DNA of 64,000 bases, from NCBI GenBank assembly GCA_964551305.1, contig CAZKBT010000005.1, positions 1-64,000 of the forward strand. Reading direction: 5' to 3'. Position numbers and translations under genes: made by a program. This DNA is from JBAZDC01 sp041654595 (GTDB lineage: Bacteria; Pseudomonadota; Gammaproteobacteria; Burkholderiales; Burkholderiaceae_B). The notes under the pieces were generated by a model that saw only the letters and a program-made list of their open reading frames with translations, was not told the DNA's origin and did not search any database. Positions 27,010 through 35,215 of the stretch are shown here, piece by piece. Numbering within the stretch: position 1 is the stretch's first letter; every line of letters starts with the position of its first letter.

Positions 27010-27765
27010 ATGCTCGCCATACGTCGGTTAAGCAAGAATTTCGGCGGGGTGCAGGCTGTCTGTGACGTCGACATCGAGATCGAGCAAGGGACCATCCACT
27101 CGGTCATCGGCCCCAACGGCGCGGGGAAAACGACGCTCTTGAACCTGGTTACGGGGATCTATACGCCGAGCGGAGGCGACATTCTGCTCCAGGGAAACAG
27201 CATCACGGCGCTCAGCCCGAACCAGCGCGCGCAGCGCGGAATGAGCAGGACGTTTCAGAACCTGCAGGTTTGCATGAATATGAGCGCCTTGGAAAACGTC
27301 ATGGTCGGCGCCCATTTGCGGCTGAATCATGGACTGCTCTCCGGATTACTCCGGTCCCGCGCGTTGAAAGCCGCGGACGCGGCCTGTCGGGACGAAGCGG
27401 TCGAGCTGATGCGCTTCGCGGGCATAGGCGAGCACGTGGGCAGGGCGGCCAATGAAATGTCGTATGGCGCGCTCAAGCGCCTGGAGATAGCGCGCGCGCT
27501 GGCCGCGCATCCGGCGGTGCTGCTGCTGGACGAGCCTGCCGCGGGCTTGAACAATACCGAGACGCGGGACCTGGAATTGCTGATCCAGAAGATCGCCGCG
27601 CAAGGCGTCACGGTCGTGCTGGTCGAGCACGACATGAAGCTGGTAATGGGCGTTTCCAGCCGTATTTCGGTGCTCGACTACGGTAAGAAGCTCGCCGAAG
27701 GCACGCCCGAGCAGGTGCGCGCCAACAGCGACGTCATTGCCGCGTACTTGGGACCGTCTATTTAA
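27010..27765 (+). CDS. Liv-type ABC ATPase (LivG-like)
   Basis: A 251-residue ATP-binding subunit with Walker A GPNGAGKTT, Walker B VLLLDEPAAGLN and the LivG-specific GMSRTFQNLQVCMNMSALENVMVGAH. The signature reads MSYGALKRLEIARAL instead of canonical LSGG, as is common in LivG. It energises import through LivH/LivM. The ATG at 27010 lies 1 base after the livM stop. Confidence 0.94.
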   Translation: MLAIRRLSKNFGGVQAVCDVDIEIEQGTIHSVIGPNGAGKTTLLNLVTGIYTPSGGDILLQGNSITALSPNQRAQRGMSRTFQNLQVCMNMSALENVMVGAHLRLNHGLLSGLLRSRALKAADAACRDEAVELMRFAGIGEHVGRAANEMSYGALKRLEIARALAAHPAVLLLDEPAAGLNNTETRDLELLIQKIAAQGVTVVLVEHDMKLVMGVSSRISVLDYGKKLAEGTPEQVRANSDVIAAYLGPSI

Positions 27766-27780
27766 AGGGGTGGGGCAACT

Positions 27781-28548
27781 ATGCAGAATGTCGTTATCGA
27801 TAGCGGGCCGGCATCCTCGGATATAGGGCGGCCGGGCCGGGAGGCGGTGCTCGAAGTGCGGGAACTGGCCAGTCACTACGGTCGCATACAAGCTTTGCAT
27901 GGCATCGACATGGATGTTGCCGAAGGACAACTGGTGGCATTGGTGGGCGCCAACGGCGCGGGCAAGTCCACGCTGCTGCGCTGTATTTCGGGCATCCAGC
28001 CCACGACGTCGGGCGCGATACGCTACCGCTCGCGTGACATCACGTCGGCGCAGTCGGAAAGCCGGGTGCGGGCGGGCATATGCCATGTGCCAGAGGGGCG
28101 CCAGGTGTTCGGGCCGATGTCCATCGAAGACAACCTCCGTCTTGGCGCGTATACGCGCCCGCGCGGCGACATCGCATCCGACATGGAGCGCATGTACGAA
28201 CTCTTTCCCGTCCTGAAAGAAAAACGGCGCTTGCCGGCGGGCACCTTGTCGGGCGGACAGCAGCAAATGCTGGCCATCGCGCGGGCCTTGATGGGCAGGC
28301 CCGAGCTATTGCTGCTCGATGAGCCCGGCATGGGCTTGGCTCCTTTGTTGGTCCAGGAGATTTTCCGGGTTATCGTGGAGCTGAAGGAACGAGGCATTAC
28401 GATACTCCTGGTCGAGCAGAACGCGCAGGCGGCGCTCTCGATCGCCGATGTCGGCTATGTCATCGAAACCGGCCGCATCACGCTCACCGGCAGCGGCCGG
28501 GAGCTGCTGCGGGACGAAAAAGTACAGCGCGCCTATCTGGGCATGTAA
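27781..28548 (+). CDS. Liv-type ABC ATPase (LivF-like)
   Basis: A 255-residue second ATPase of the importer. Walker A is GANGAGKST, the LivF-typical CHVPEGRQVFGPMSIEDNLRLGAY follows, the signature is LSGGQQQMLAIARALM and Walker B LLLLDEPGMGLAP. It pairs with the LivG-like protein. An N-terminal extension of about 18 residues precedes the ABC core. The start has aaagggg upstream. Confidence 0.94.
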   Translation: MQNVVIDSGPASSDIGRPGREAVLEVRELASHYGRIQALHGIDMDVAEGQLVALVGANGAGKSTLLRCISGIQPTTSGAIRYRSRDITSAQSESRVRAGICHVPEGRQVFGPMSIEDNLRLGAYTRPRGDIASDMERMYELFPVLKEKRRLPAGTLSGGQQQMLAIARALMGRPELLLLDEPGMGLAPLLVQEIFRVIVELKERGITILLVEQNAQAALSIADVGYVIETGRITLTGSGRELLRDEKVQRAYLGM

Positions 28549-28563
28549 GGAGCTCGTGCAGTC

Positions 28564-29250
28564 ATGGAAGCAAATGCGGATTCCTGCGCCGCGGTCGAAG
28601 GCTTGCTGAAAAGCCGTCATAGCTGTCGCGCATTCTTGCCCGACGCGGTTCCCAGGCGGGTGATCGAGCGCATCGCGGCCATCGCCCAGCTCACGCCGTC
28701 CTGGTGCAATACGCAGCCGTGGCAACTGGCCATTACGGTGGGAGACGAGACGCAGCGATTCCGTCAGGCGCTGCTGGAGCAGGCCGCCAGGGAGGAAGGG
28801 CGGCCGGATTTCGATTTTCCCGCCGAATACACGGGTATCTATCGCGAGCGCCGGCGCCGCTGCGGCTGGCAGCTGTATGACAGCGTCGGCATCGAGCGCG
28901 GCGACCGCGAGGCGTCATCCGCCCAGGCCGCGCGGAATTTCAGGTTTTTCGGCGCGCCGCACGTGGCCATCATTTCCACGCCCGGCGAGCTGGGCGTATA
29001 CGGAGCCGTGGATTGCGGCGCGTATGTGAACAATTTCATGCTCGCGGCGCAAAGCATGGGCGTGGCCACTATCGCGATGGCATCCTCGGCGCTGCATGCG
29101 CGGTTCGTCCGTTCCTACCTGGACATCGAAGAGGGACGCCTGCTGGTTTGCGGCATCGCTTTCGGCTATGAAGATGTCGGGCATCCTGCCAACGGCTTCA
29201 GGACCGAGAGGGCAGACCCCGGCCAGGTGATCCGCTGGTTCGGAGAGTGA
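28564..29250 (+). CDS. nitroreductase family FMN enzyme
   Basis: A 228-residue FMN-dependent oxidoreductase of the nitroreductase superfamily, with SRHSCRAFLPDAVP (FMN phosphate contacts), TPSWCNTQPWQL and the C-terminal GIAFGYEDVGHPANGFRTER. Members reduce nitro groups, quinones or enones with NAD(P)H. It is the last gene of the third supercluster operon, 15 bases after livF, so it is probably part of the same pathway. With an AurF-like diiron enzyme nearby, a nitro or amino aromatic substrate is possible but unproven. Confidence 0.88.
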   Translation: MEANADSCAAVEGLLKSRHSCRAFLPDAVPRRVIERIAAIAQLTPSWCNTQPWQLAITVGDETQRFRQALLEQAAREEGRPDFDFPAEYTGIYRERRRRCGWQLYDSVGIERGDREASSAQAARNFRFFGAPHVAIISTPGELGVYGAVDCGAYVNNFMLAAQSMGVATIAMASSALHARFVRSYLDIEEGRLLVCGIAFGYEDVGHPANGFRTERADPGQVIRWFGE

Positions 29251-29274
29251 GCCGGGGGCTTGCGGGCCGCCGCC

Positions 29275-30054
29275 TCATGCGCCGGATGGGCGATATCCCA
29301 GGTTGGCCGAAATTCGTTCGCCCGCGCGCTTCAAGGCAAGCAAATGCCGGGCGGGCGGTTCCTTGCCGATGAACTGCGCGAAGCCCACCAGTCCCAATGT
29401 GCCGACGCAATCGCCCGTTTCATCGAAGATCGGCACGGCGATGGCGTTCAGGCCCAATATCATTTCCTGCGGCGCTGTGGCCCAGCCCTGCTTCTTGACC
29501 TGCTCCACTTCTTTTTCCAGCGCATCGATGTCGCGCACGGTGAATTCGGTGAAGCGCTCCAGCTCTTTGCCGCGCACGAGATCCATCAGGGGCTGCCGGC
29601 TGAAAGCCAGGGCTATCTTGCCTTGCGCCGAGGAGTGGAATTGCATTTCGGTGCCTGGGCGCACGCCGATTTCGAACATCGAGGTCCCGTAGACGGTGTC
29701 GAGCACGATGACGCCGCGCATCCCCACCGCCGAGATGGTGACGGATTCGCCCGTTTCTTCGCGGAGTTCGGCGACGGCTTGCTGGGATTGGGTCAGCAGG
29801 TCGACGCGCTGGGCCGCCGCGCGCCCGAGAAGATGCGTGCGCACGCCCAGCCTGTAGCGCGAACTGGCGGCGTCCTGTGATAGGTAGCCTCGCTCGAACA
29901 AGGTGCGCAGGTGCCTGAAGATAGTGGCTTTGGTCGACGACAGCCGGGTGGCCAGCTCGGATACACCCATTCCGTCCTTGGCCTGCGCGATGGCTTCGAG
30001 GATATCGAGGGTGACGTGGACCGATTTAATGGCCGAGCCTGGCTTGTCGTTCAT
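29275..30054 (-). CDS. IclR-family transcriptional regulator
   Basis: A 259-residue IclR repressor/activator. The winged helix is at residues 10-75 (SVHVTLDILEAIAQAKDGMGVSELATRLSSTKATIFRHLRTLFERGYL), and the effector domain contains FHSSAQGKIALAFS and GLNAIAVPIFDETGDCVGTLGLVG. I chose the ATG at 30054, preceded by an aggact-type site; a TTG at 30078 is an alternative. It follows the Dabb gene and is divergent from the cupin-aldolase operon, whose promoter region contains three IclR-like palindromes. Confidence 0.93.
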   Translation of the reverse strand: MNDKPGSAIKSVHVTLDILEAIAQAKDGMGVSELATRLSSTKATIFRHLRTLFERGYLSQDAASSRYRLGVRTHLLGRAAAQRVDLLTQSQQAVAELREETGESVTISAVGMRGVIVLDTVYGTSMFEIGVRPGTEMQFHSSAQGKIALAFSRQPLMDLVRGKELERFTEFTVRDIDALEKEVEQVKKQGWATAPQEMILGLNAIAVPIFDETGDCVGTLGLVGFAQFIGKEPPARHLLALKRAGERISANLGYRPSGA

Positions 30055-30074
30055 GGAAAGTCCTGCGGTGGTGA

Positions 30075-30377
30075 TCAAAGTTCGCCTGGTACGAAGCTGA
30101 CTATAGCGCGTTGCTCCACGATCGGCCTGAAGCGCTGGACGACGTGCTCTTCGTGCTCGTTGCTGCGCAAATAGCGATCCAGGTCGGCCCGGCTGTCGAA
30201 TTCGATCGAGAAGGCGTAGTCGAACGTATCGTCGCGTTCGCTGATGTTCCGGCCTATCGAAAAATTCTTCATCCAGGGAAATTGCTTGGGGAAGTCCACA
30301 TATTCCGCCAGCAGCGCGTCGCGCTGCGCTTGTGTCGCTTCCGGCTTGAAGCGAAAGAAAAGCGTATGTTTGATCAT
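30075..30377 (-). CDS. Dabb (stress-responsive alpha/beta-barrel) domain protein
   Basis: A 100-residue single-domain Dabb protein (MIKHTLFFRFKPEATQAQRDAL at the start, NISERDDTFDYAFSIEFDSRADLDRYLRSNEHEEHV in the middle). Such ferredoxin-like dimers often act as small pathway enzymes or chaperones beside aldolases and dioxygenases. It lies 20 bases upstream of the IclR gene, so the two form an operon. The exact function is unknown. Confidence 0.85.
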   Translation of the reverse strand: MIKHTLFFRFKPEATQAQRDALLAEYVDFPKQFPWMKNFSIGRNISERDDTFDYAFSIEFDSRADLDRYLRSNEHEEHVVQRFRPIVEQRAIVSFVPGEL

Positions 30378-30395
30378 TTCATATCCAGTATAGGG

Positions 30396-30410
30396 TGCCG
30401 TATTACGGTA
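30396..30410. promoter_or_regulatory. IclR-like palindrome before the Dabb-IclR operon
   Basis: TGCCGTA-T-TACGGTA is a 15-bp inverted repeat with one mismatch, 19 bases upstream of the Dabb start. It shares its layout with the two sites at 30508-30542, giving a consensus near TNCCGTA-W-TACGGNA. It probably mediates autoregulation of the IclR gene. Confidence 0.6.
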
Positions 30411-30507
30411 CAGATGGTACCAAAAATAATTGACTGTTGGGCATCATGGTTAGTTAAATTAGGTAGTAACCCTAGCTGATGTCCGCCTTTTCTTAGATGT
30501 TATGATG

Positions 30508-30542
30508 TACCTTAATACGGTATGATGTTCCGTAATAAGGAA
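30508..30542. promoter_or_regulatory. tandem IclR-like operators before the cupin operon
   Basis: Two 15-bp inverted repeats, TACCTTA-A-TACGGTA (30508-30522) and TTCCGTA-A-TAAGGAA (30528-30542), each have one arm mismatch. Their centres are 20 bp apart, two helical turns on the same face. The second covers the ribosome-binding aagga and ends 8 bases before the cupin ATG, so binding there should repress the operon. Confidence 0.62.
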
Positions 30543-30550
30543 TGAAAAAC

Positions 30551-30928
30551 ATGACAGCTCCAACAGTTCTATATAACTGGAACGATCTTCCGCGCGAAAA
30601 AGTTCGCGCCGGCGTCGAGCGTTGCGCGTTTCGCGGCGATAACGCCATTACGGTCTTCAACTGGATCGAGCCCGGCAATGAAGTGCGTCCTCATACCCAT
30701 GAGTTCGAGCAATTGGTATACATCCTGCAAGGCGCGGCGAATTATCACGTCGGCGGCAAGGTGTTCGAATGCCGGCCGGGCAGCATGCTGCGCGTGCCGG
30801 CGGGGCGGGAGCATTACATCGAGGTGGTCGGCGATCAGACCGTCGTCAATATGGACGTTTTTTCTCCCGTTCGGGATGACTACGCGCATCTGGTCGAGTA
30901 CCAGCATGCCGACCAGGAGGATCGTTGA
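30551..30928 (+). CDS. small cupin-domain protein
   Basis: A 125-residue single-cupin protein. Motif 1 reads GNEVRPHTHEFEQLVYILQG, with the HxH...E metal pattern, and motif 2 RPGSMLRVPAGREHYIEV. It is probably a metal-binding isomerase, hydrolase or sensor acting on the operon's substrate. The ATG at 30551 lies 9 bases after aagga; the ATG at 30542 abuts that site and is unlikely. The aldolase gene follows after 3 bases. Confidence 0.88.
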   Translation: MTAPTVLYNWNDLPREKVRAGVERCAFRGDNAITVFNWIEPGNEVRPHTHEFEQLVYILQGAANYHVGGKVFECRPGSMLRVPAGREHYIEVVGDQTVVNMDVFSPVRDDYAHLVEYQHADQEDR

Positions 30929-30931
30929 GCC

Positions 30932-31741
30932 ATGGCTGCACCGTCCACGTCGACCGCTTCCCTGCGCGAACGCATGCGCGCGCGCGAGGCGCTGCTTGGC
31001 ACGTTCCAGAAGATCGCCCACTATCACGCTACCGAGTTGCTGGCCGCCGGCCGTCTCGATTACATCGTCATCGATGCCGAGCATGCCGTGTTCACGCGGC
31101 GTGAGCTCGACGCCTGCCTGTTGGCGGCGCGGGCCGCGGGCATCGCCGCCCTGGTGCGCTTGCCCGACAGTTCGCCGTCCGGCATTCTGGCCGCCCTGGA
31201 CATGGGGGCGGCGGGTGTCGTCGTGCCTCGCGTGTCCAGCGCCGCCGCGGCCCGAAAGATAGTCGCCGCCGCTCATTACGCGGCTCACGACGGACTCCGG
31301 GGGTTTTCCAATTCGCCTCGGGCCGGCGGCTACGGCCGGTCTTCCATGCGCGATCACGTAATGCAATCCGATCAGTCCGTCGTGGTCATATGCCAGATAG
31401 AGGACGTCGACGCGGTGGAGGCGATCGACGACATCGCGGCCGTGGAAGGCGTCCATGGACTGCTGGTCGGCCCTGCGGACCTGTCTTTGTCCTATCAATG
31501 CGAGTCGCCGGCGGATCCCGTGGTTGCGGCGGCGATTCAACGCGTCGCCCGGGCTGCGCGCGACCATGGCGTCGCCGCGGGCATCGCCCTGGCCGGACTG
31601 GACCAGGCGGCTCCGCTTGCGCGGGACGGCTTCAGCTTTTTCATCGCGGGCACGGACCAGTCGCTGCTGGCCCGAGGCGCATTGGCGCTGGCCGCGCATT
31701 TCCAGGAAAGCGTGGTGTCCGTCGGCAAGGAGGAATCTTGA
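30932..31741 (+). CDS. HpcH/HpaI-family aldolase
   Basis: A 269-residue class II aldolase of the HpcH/HpaI family, which cleaves 2-oxo-4-hydroxy acids into pyruvate (or another keto acid) and an aldehyde. Conserved residues are His in YIVIDAEHAVF, Arg in ALVRLPDS, the metal Glu in VICQIEDVDAVEAID and Asp in VGPADLSLS. Its stop overlaps the TTG start of the next gene by 4 bp, consistent with aldol cleavage and 2-hydroxyacid oxidation in one pathway. Confidence 0.92.
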   Translation: MAAPSTSTASLRERMRAREALLGTFQKIAHYHATELLAAGRLDYIVIDAEHAVFTRRELDACLLAARAAGIAALVRLPDSSPSGILAALDMGAAGVVVPRVSSAAAARKIVAAAHYAAHDGLRGFSNSPRAGGYGRSSMRDHVMQSDQSVVVICQIEDVDAVEAIDDIAAVEGVHGLLVGPADLSLSYQCESPADPVVAAAIQRVARAARDHGVAAGIALAGLDQAAPLARDGFSFFIAGTDQSLLARGALALAAHFQESVVSVGKEES

Positions 31742-32919
31742 AGGCTTACAACAACGAAGACCTGCGCATGGCGGCCAAGCGCGCCTTGCCCCGCGGTCTT
31801 TACGAGTACATTGCCCGCGGCAGCGAAGACGAAACCGCCTTGAGCCGGAATCGTTCGGCGCTCGATGCCGTCAAGTTCCGTCCGCGCGTGTTCGTGAGCG
31901 TGGAAGGGCGCAGCCAGAAGACCACCGTGCTTGGCAAGGAGCAGGCGTTGCCGTTGGTGATCGCGCCCACCGGCGCGGCGGGGTTGATGTGGTATCAGGG
32001 TGAAATCGCCCTCGCCCGCGCGGCCGCGCAGGCGGGCGTGCCGTTCACGGTATCGACGTCATCGATCACGTCCATGGAGAAGATCGCGGCCGCCGCCCGG
32101 GCGCGCTTGTGGTTCCAGCTCTACATATGGCCCGACTTCTCGATGGCGGAACAATTGATCGATCGTGCCGAGGCGGCGGGATACGACACGCTGATGGTGA
32201 CCGTGGACACCATCGTCAACCCCAATCGCGAATACAACTCGCGCAACGGCTTCAATGTGCCCATCAAATTCAACACTCGCAATATCGTCGACGTGTGTCG
32301 CCATCCCCGGTGGCTGGTCAACGTCTTTTTGCGGTATCTCCTGGATAGCGGCATGCCGCAGTTCGAGAATTATCCCGATGAAATGCGCATGTCCATGAGC
32401 GGAAACAAGTCGGGCAAGTGGCAGGTGACCAAGAAATCGGAACGGCTGGGCTGGGATGACCTGAGCCGCTTGCGGGATCGCTGGAAAGGCTCCCTGGTCG
32501 TGAAAGGCATACTGGATGCCGATGATGCCGAGATGGCGGCCGCTCGCGGCGTGGACGGTATCGTGGTTTCCAATCACGGCGGCCGGAATCTGGATTGCGT
32601 GCGCGCGCCGATCGAAGTCCTGGGCGATATCGTAAAGCGCGTGGGGGACAAGGTGGACGTATTGACCGACAGCGGCTTCACTCGCGGCAGCGACGTGGTC
32701 AAGGCGCTGGCGCTGGGCGCGAAAGCGGTCATGGTCGGACGCTCGCCCCTGTATGGACTGGCATCGGGCGGAGAGTCGGGCGCGCTTGAAAGCATAGGTT
32801 TTTATCGGGACGAGATCGACCGGATACTGGCTTTCATCGGGGTCAAGGACGTGCGCGACCTGGCGCCGCGGCACGTGCACCTCGATATTTTTCCATTTGG
32901 ACGGGAAGCGCGGTTATGA
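31738..32919 (+). CDS. FMN-dependent alpha-hydroxy-acid dehydrogenase
   Basis: A 393-residue TIM-barrel flavoenzyme of the LldD/mandelate dehydrogenase/glycolate oxidase family. Motifs are YEYIARGSEDETALSRN, APTGAAGLMWYQGEIALARAAA, WFQLYIWPD, the FMN Lys in SLVVKGILDADDA, catalytic His in VVSNHGGRNLD, and TRGSDVVKALALGAKAVMVGRSPLYGLASGG. It oxidises a 2-hydroxyacid to the 2-oxoacid. The most likely start is a TTG at 31738 with aaggagga just before it, overlapping the aldolase stop. Confidence 0.92.
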   Translation: MKAYNNEDLRMAAKRALPRGLYEYIARGSEDETALSRNRSALDAVKFRPRVFVSVEGRSQKTTVLGKEQALPLVIAPTGAAGLMWYQGEIALARAAAQAGVPFTVSTSSITSMEKIAAAARARLWFQLYIWPDFSMAEQLIDRAEAAGYDTLMVTVDTIVNPNREYNSRNGFNVPIKFNTRNIVDVCRHPRWLVNVFLRYLLDSGMPQFENYPDEMRMSMSGNKSGKWQVTKKSERLGWDDLSRLRDRWKGSLVVKGILDADDAEMAAARGVDGIVVSNHGGRNLDCVRAPIEVLGDIVKRVGDKVDVLTDSGFTRGSDVVKALALGAKAVMVGRSPLYGLASGGESGALESIGFYRDEIDRILAFIGVKDVRDLAPRHVHLDIFPFGREARL

Positions 32920-34103
32920 AGCTCGAGACGTGGATATATCCCTGGGACCTGGCGTCGGCGGGCGTCGACGCCATGCTGGCGGAAATGCGCGACCTCGGCT
33001 TGAGCGGTGTGCGCATCGCCAGCAACTATCATCCGATCGGCACGCTGTCGGCCCGATCGCGGAATCGCCGCGTGCTTTATACGGAGCTGGGCGGCGTGTT
33101 CTTCCCGGCGCGGCCGGAGCGCTACGGGCGCATACGCCCCGAGGTCTGGCCGGAGGCGGAAGTCATCCGCGCCTGGCCGCAAACCGCGGAACGCGTCGAC
33201 CGCTACGGCATGACGCTGAGCGCCTGGACGATAGGCATGTTCCAGCCTTGGATCACGCATCAACTGCCCGGCAGCGCGCGCGTCACGCCCATGGGCGATG
33301 CCATTCCGTCCATGACGTGCCCCGCCAACGAGGACGTCAGGGAATTCTTTGCGTCGATGTGCTCGGACCTTGCGCAACAGTACCCGATCACGGGAATCCA
33401 CCTGGAAGGAATCGCGTTCCACTACTACAACTATGGTTGGGTGCGCCCGAGGATACTGATCGACGTATCGCCCTGGAGCAATTTCCTGATGAGCTTGTGC
33501 TTTTGCGGCAGCTGCCGCGCGCGGGGCCGGGCAAAAGGCGTGGACGTCGAGGGGCTGCGCAAGCGTGTCGTCGGCGAGCTGGATAGGTGCTTCGAGGCCC
33601 CCGGCGATAAAGACGGCGCGGGCGAGCTGGACGAACGTCGCGCGCATTGGCTGGCGACCGATCAGGACTTTGCCGCGTTTCTGGCGCTGCGCGAGGATGC
33701 GGTCGTGGGGTTCATACGGACGCTCGCGGATGCGGTGCGCGCCGTGAATCCGGCCTGCCGCTTGGGCGTATGGAGTCCCATCGAGGTGGACGGTTCATCC
33801 GGCGTGGCGTTGGAGCGGGTCATGGACGTGATCGGCTCCGTGCTGGTGTGGAAACCCGTCGAGCGCCTCGCCGATGCGCGGCGGATACGCGCCTTGGTCG
33901 ATCGTTCGGACAACGCGGTTGAATTCACGCATTTCCAAGCCTGCGGGTGGCCGCACGGCGCGGAGTCGGCCGAGGTTCGCCAAGAACTGGAGACAGCGTT
34001 TTCGCTGCCCGCCGACGTCGTCGCCTTCTACAACTACGGCCTGCTGCGGGCGGGCCAGATGCGCCGCATGGTGGATATTGCCCGCACCCTCGAAAGCGGT
34101 TGA
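32916..34103 (+). CDS. unknown protein, possibly TIM-barrel glycosidase-like
   Basis: A 395-residue cytoplasmic protein of no family I can name. The opening MKLETWIYPWDLASAGVDAMLAEMRDLGLSGVRIAS, ITGIHLEGIAFHYYNYGW and CRLGVWSPIEV suggest a TIM barrel like glycoside-hydrolase-related proteins that follow the reducing-end path of sugars. A CFCGSC motif near residue 195 may bind a metal. It overlaps the FMN enzyme by 4 bp and precedes the TRAP transporter, so it belongs to the same pathway. Its reaction is unknown. Confidence 0.7.
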   Translation: MKLETWIYPWDLASAGVDAMLAEMRDLGLSGVRIASNYHPIGTLSARSRNRRVLYTELGGVFFPARPERYGRIRPEVWPEAEVIRAWPQTAERVDRYGMTLSAWTIGMFQPWITHQLPGSARVTPMGDAIPSMTCPANEDVREFFASMCSDLAQQYPITGIHLEGIAFHYYNYGWVRPRILIDVSPWSNFLMSLCFCGSCRARGRAKGVDVEGLRKRVVGELDRCFEAPGDKDGAGELDERRAHWLATDQDFAAFLALREDAVVGFIRTLADAVRAVNPACRLGVWSPIEVDGSSGVALERVMDVIGSVLVWKPVERLADARRIRALVDRSDNAVEFTHFQACGWPHGAESAEVRQELETAFSLPADVVAFYNYGLLRAGQMRRMVDIARTLESG

Positions 34104-34179
34104 AGCGGCATGCATCGACTGCTCTAACTGCACAGACCCCGTTTTACCATCGTTTCATTGATTTCCAGGAGACACGTTC

Positions 34180-35202
34180 ATGAACAGAAGAATGACCCTC
34201 AAGACTCTAGGACGCCTATGCCTGGCGGGCGCAAGCGCCGCCGCCATCTCATTGTGCGGCACGACCGCCGCGGCGCAGGACAAGCCGATCAAGTGGGAGC
34301 TGGCCGGCTACTACGGCATGGGCACGCCGCCCACCAAGCTGCTCAATGACTTCGCGGCGGACGTGAAAGAGGCGACCGACGGCAAGTTGCTCATCTCCGT
34401 GCGTCCCGTCGGCGAACTGCCCTATGCGCCTCCCGAGTACCACCGCGTGGTCGGCAACGGCTCCATCGACATGGCCGACACGGCGTGGATAGCCAGCGAC
34501 ATTCCTTCCGCCGGCGCGCTGACCTTGCCCATGCTCGTGCGCAGCTTCGCGGAGCTGCGCACCGCGATGGACGCCGCCAAGCCGAACATCGAAAAAGAGC
34601 TGGAGCGTTTCGGCGCGAAACCCTTGTTCTGGTACAGCTTTCCGGTCGCCAATTTCTGGGGAACCGGGAAGGCTCCCCAAACCTTGAAGGATTTCGCGGG
34701 CCTGAAGATACGGGGATTGACGCCCGAGCACTCCGCGCTGATCGCCATGCTGGACGCGGCGCCCGCAACCATCGCCACCCCCGAGGTCATGACCGGCCTG
34801 CAGTACGGCACCGTCAATACCGCCATCACCTCGGCCTTCGGCTTGACCTCGGCCAAATGGGACAGCCTGATCAAGTGGGGCTATATCCTGAATCTTGCTC
34901 CATCGCCCAGCTTCATTCTGGTGAACAACAAGCAATATGGCGAATTGCCGGCGCCGCTCAGGCAGAAGCTGGATGAGGTCGCCGCCAAGCACCAGGAGAG
35001 AATGCTGGACTTCATCGAGGAAGAAGAGGCGCGATTGCAGAAAGAGCTGGCAAGCAAGGGCCTGGAGCTGGTTCAAGCGCAGGACAGCGATGTCGAAGCC
35101 TTGAGCAAGCAGGTCGAGCCTTTGTGGCAGCAGTGGCAATCGGGCCGTCCCGATACGGCCAAAGCGACGCTGGAAGGCGTGCGCGCCAGCCTGAAACGCT
35201 AG
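34180..35202 (+). CDS. TRAP transporter substrate-binding protein (DctP-type)
   Basis: A 340-residue periplasmic DctP-family receptor. The signal peptide (MNRRMTLKTLGRLCLAGASAAAISLCGTTAAAQ) is followed by IKWELAGYYGMGTPPTKLLNDFAADVKEATDGKLLISVRPVGELPYAPPEY. The conserved Arg for the ligand carboxylate is likely in LKIRGLTPEHS. It delivers a carboxylate, probably a hydroxy or sugar acid, to DctQM encoded next. A ribosome site (aggaga) lies 7 bases upstream. Confidence 0.92.
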   Translation: MNRRMTLKTLGRLCLAGASAAAISLCGTTAAAQDKPIKWELAGYYGMGTPPTKLLNDFAADVKEATDGKLLISVRPVGELPYAPPEYHRVVGNGSIDMADTAWIASDIPSAGALTLPMLVRSFAELRTAMDAAKPNIEKELERFGAKPLFWYSFPVANFWGTGKAPQTLKDFAGLKIRGLTPEHSALIAMLDAAPATIATPEVMTGLQYGTVNTAITSAFGLTSAKWDSLIKWGYILNLAPSPSFILVNNKQYGELPAPLRQKLDEVAAKHQERMLDFIEEEEARLQKELASKGLELVQAQDSDVEALSKQVEPLWQQWQSGRPDTAKATLEGVRASLKR

Positions 35203-35215
35203 GACGGGAGACATC

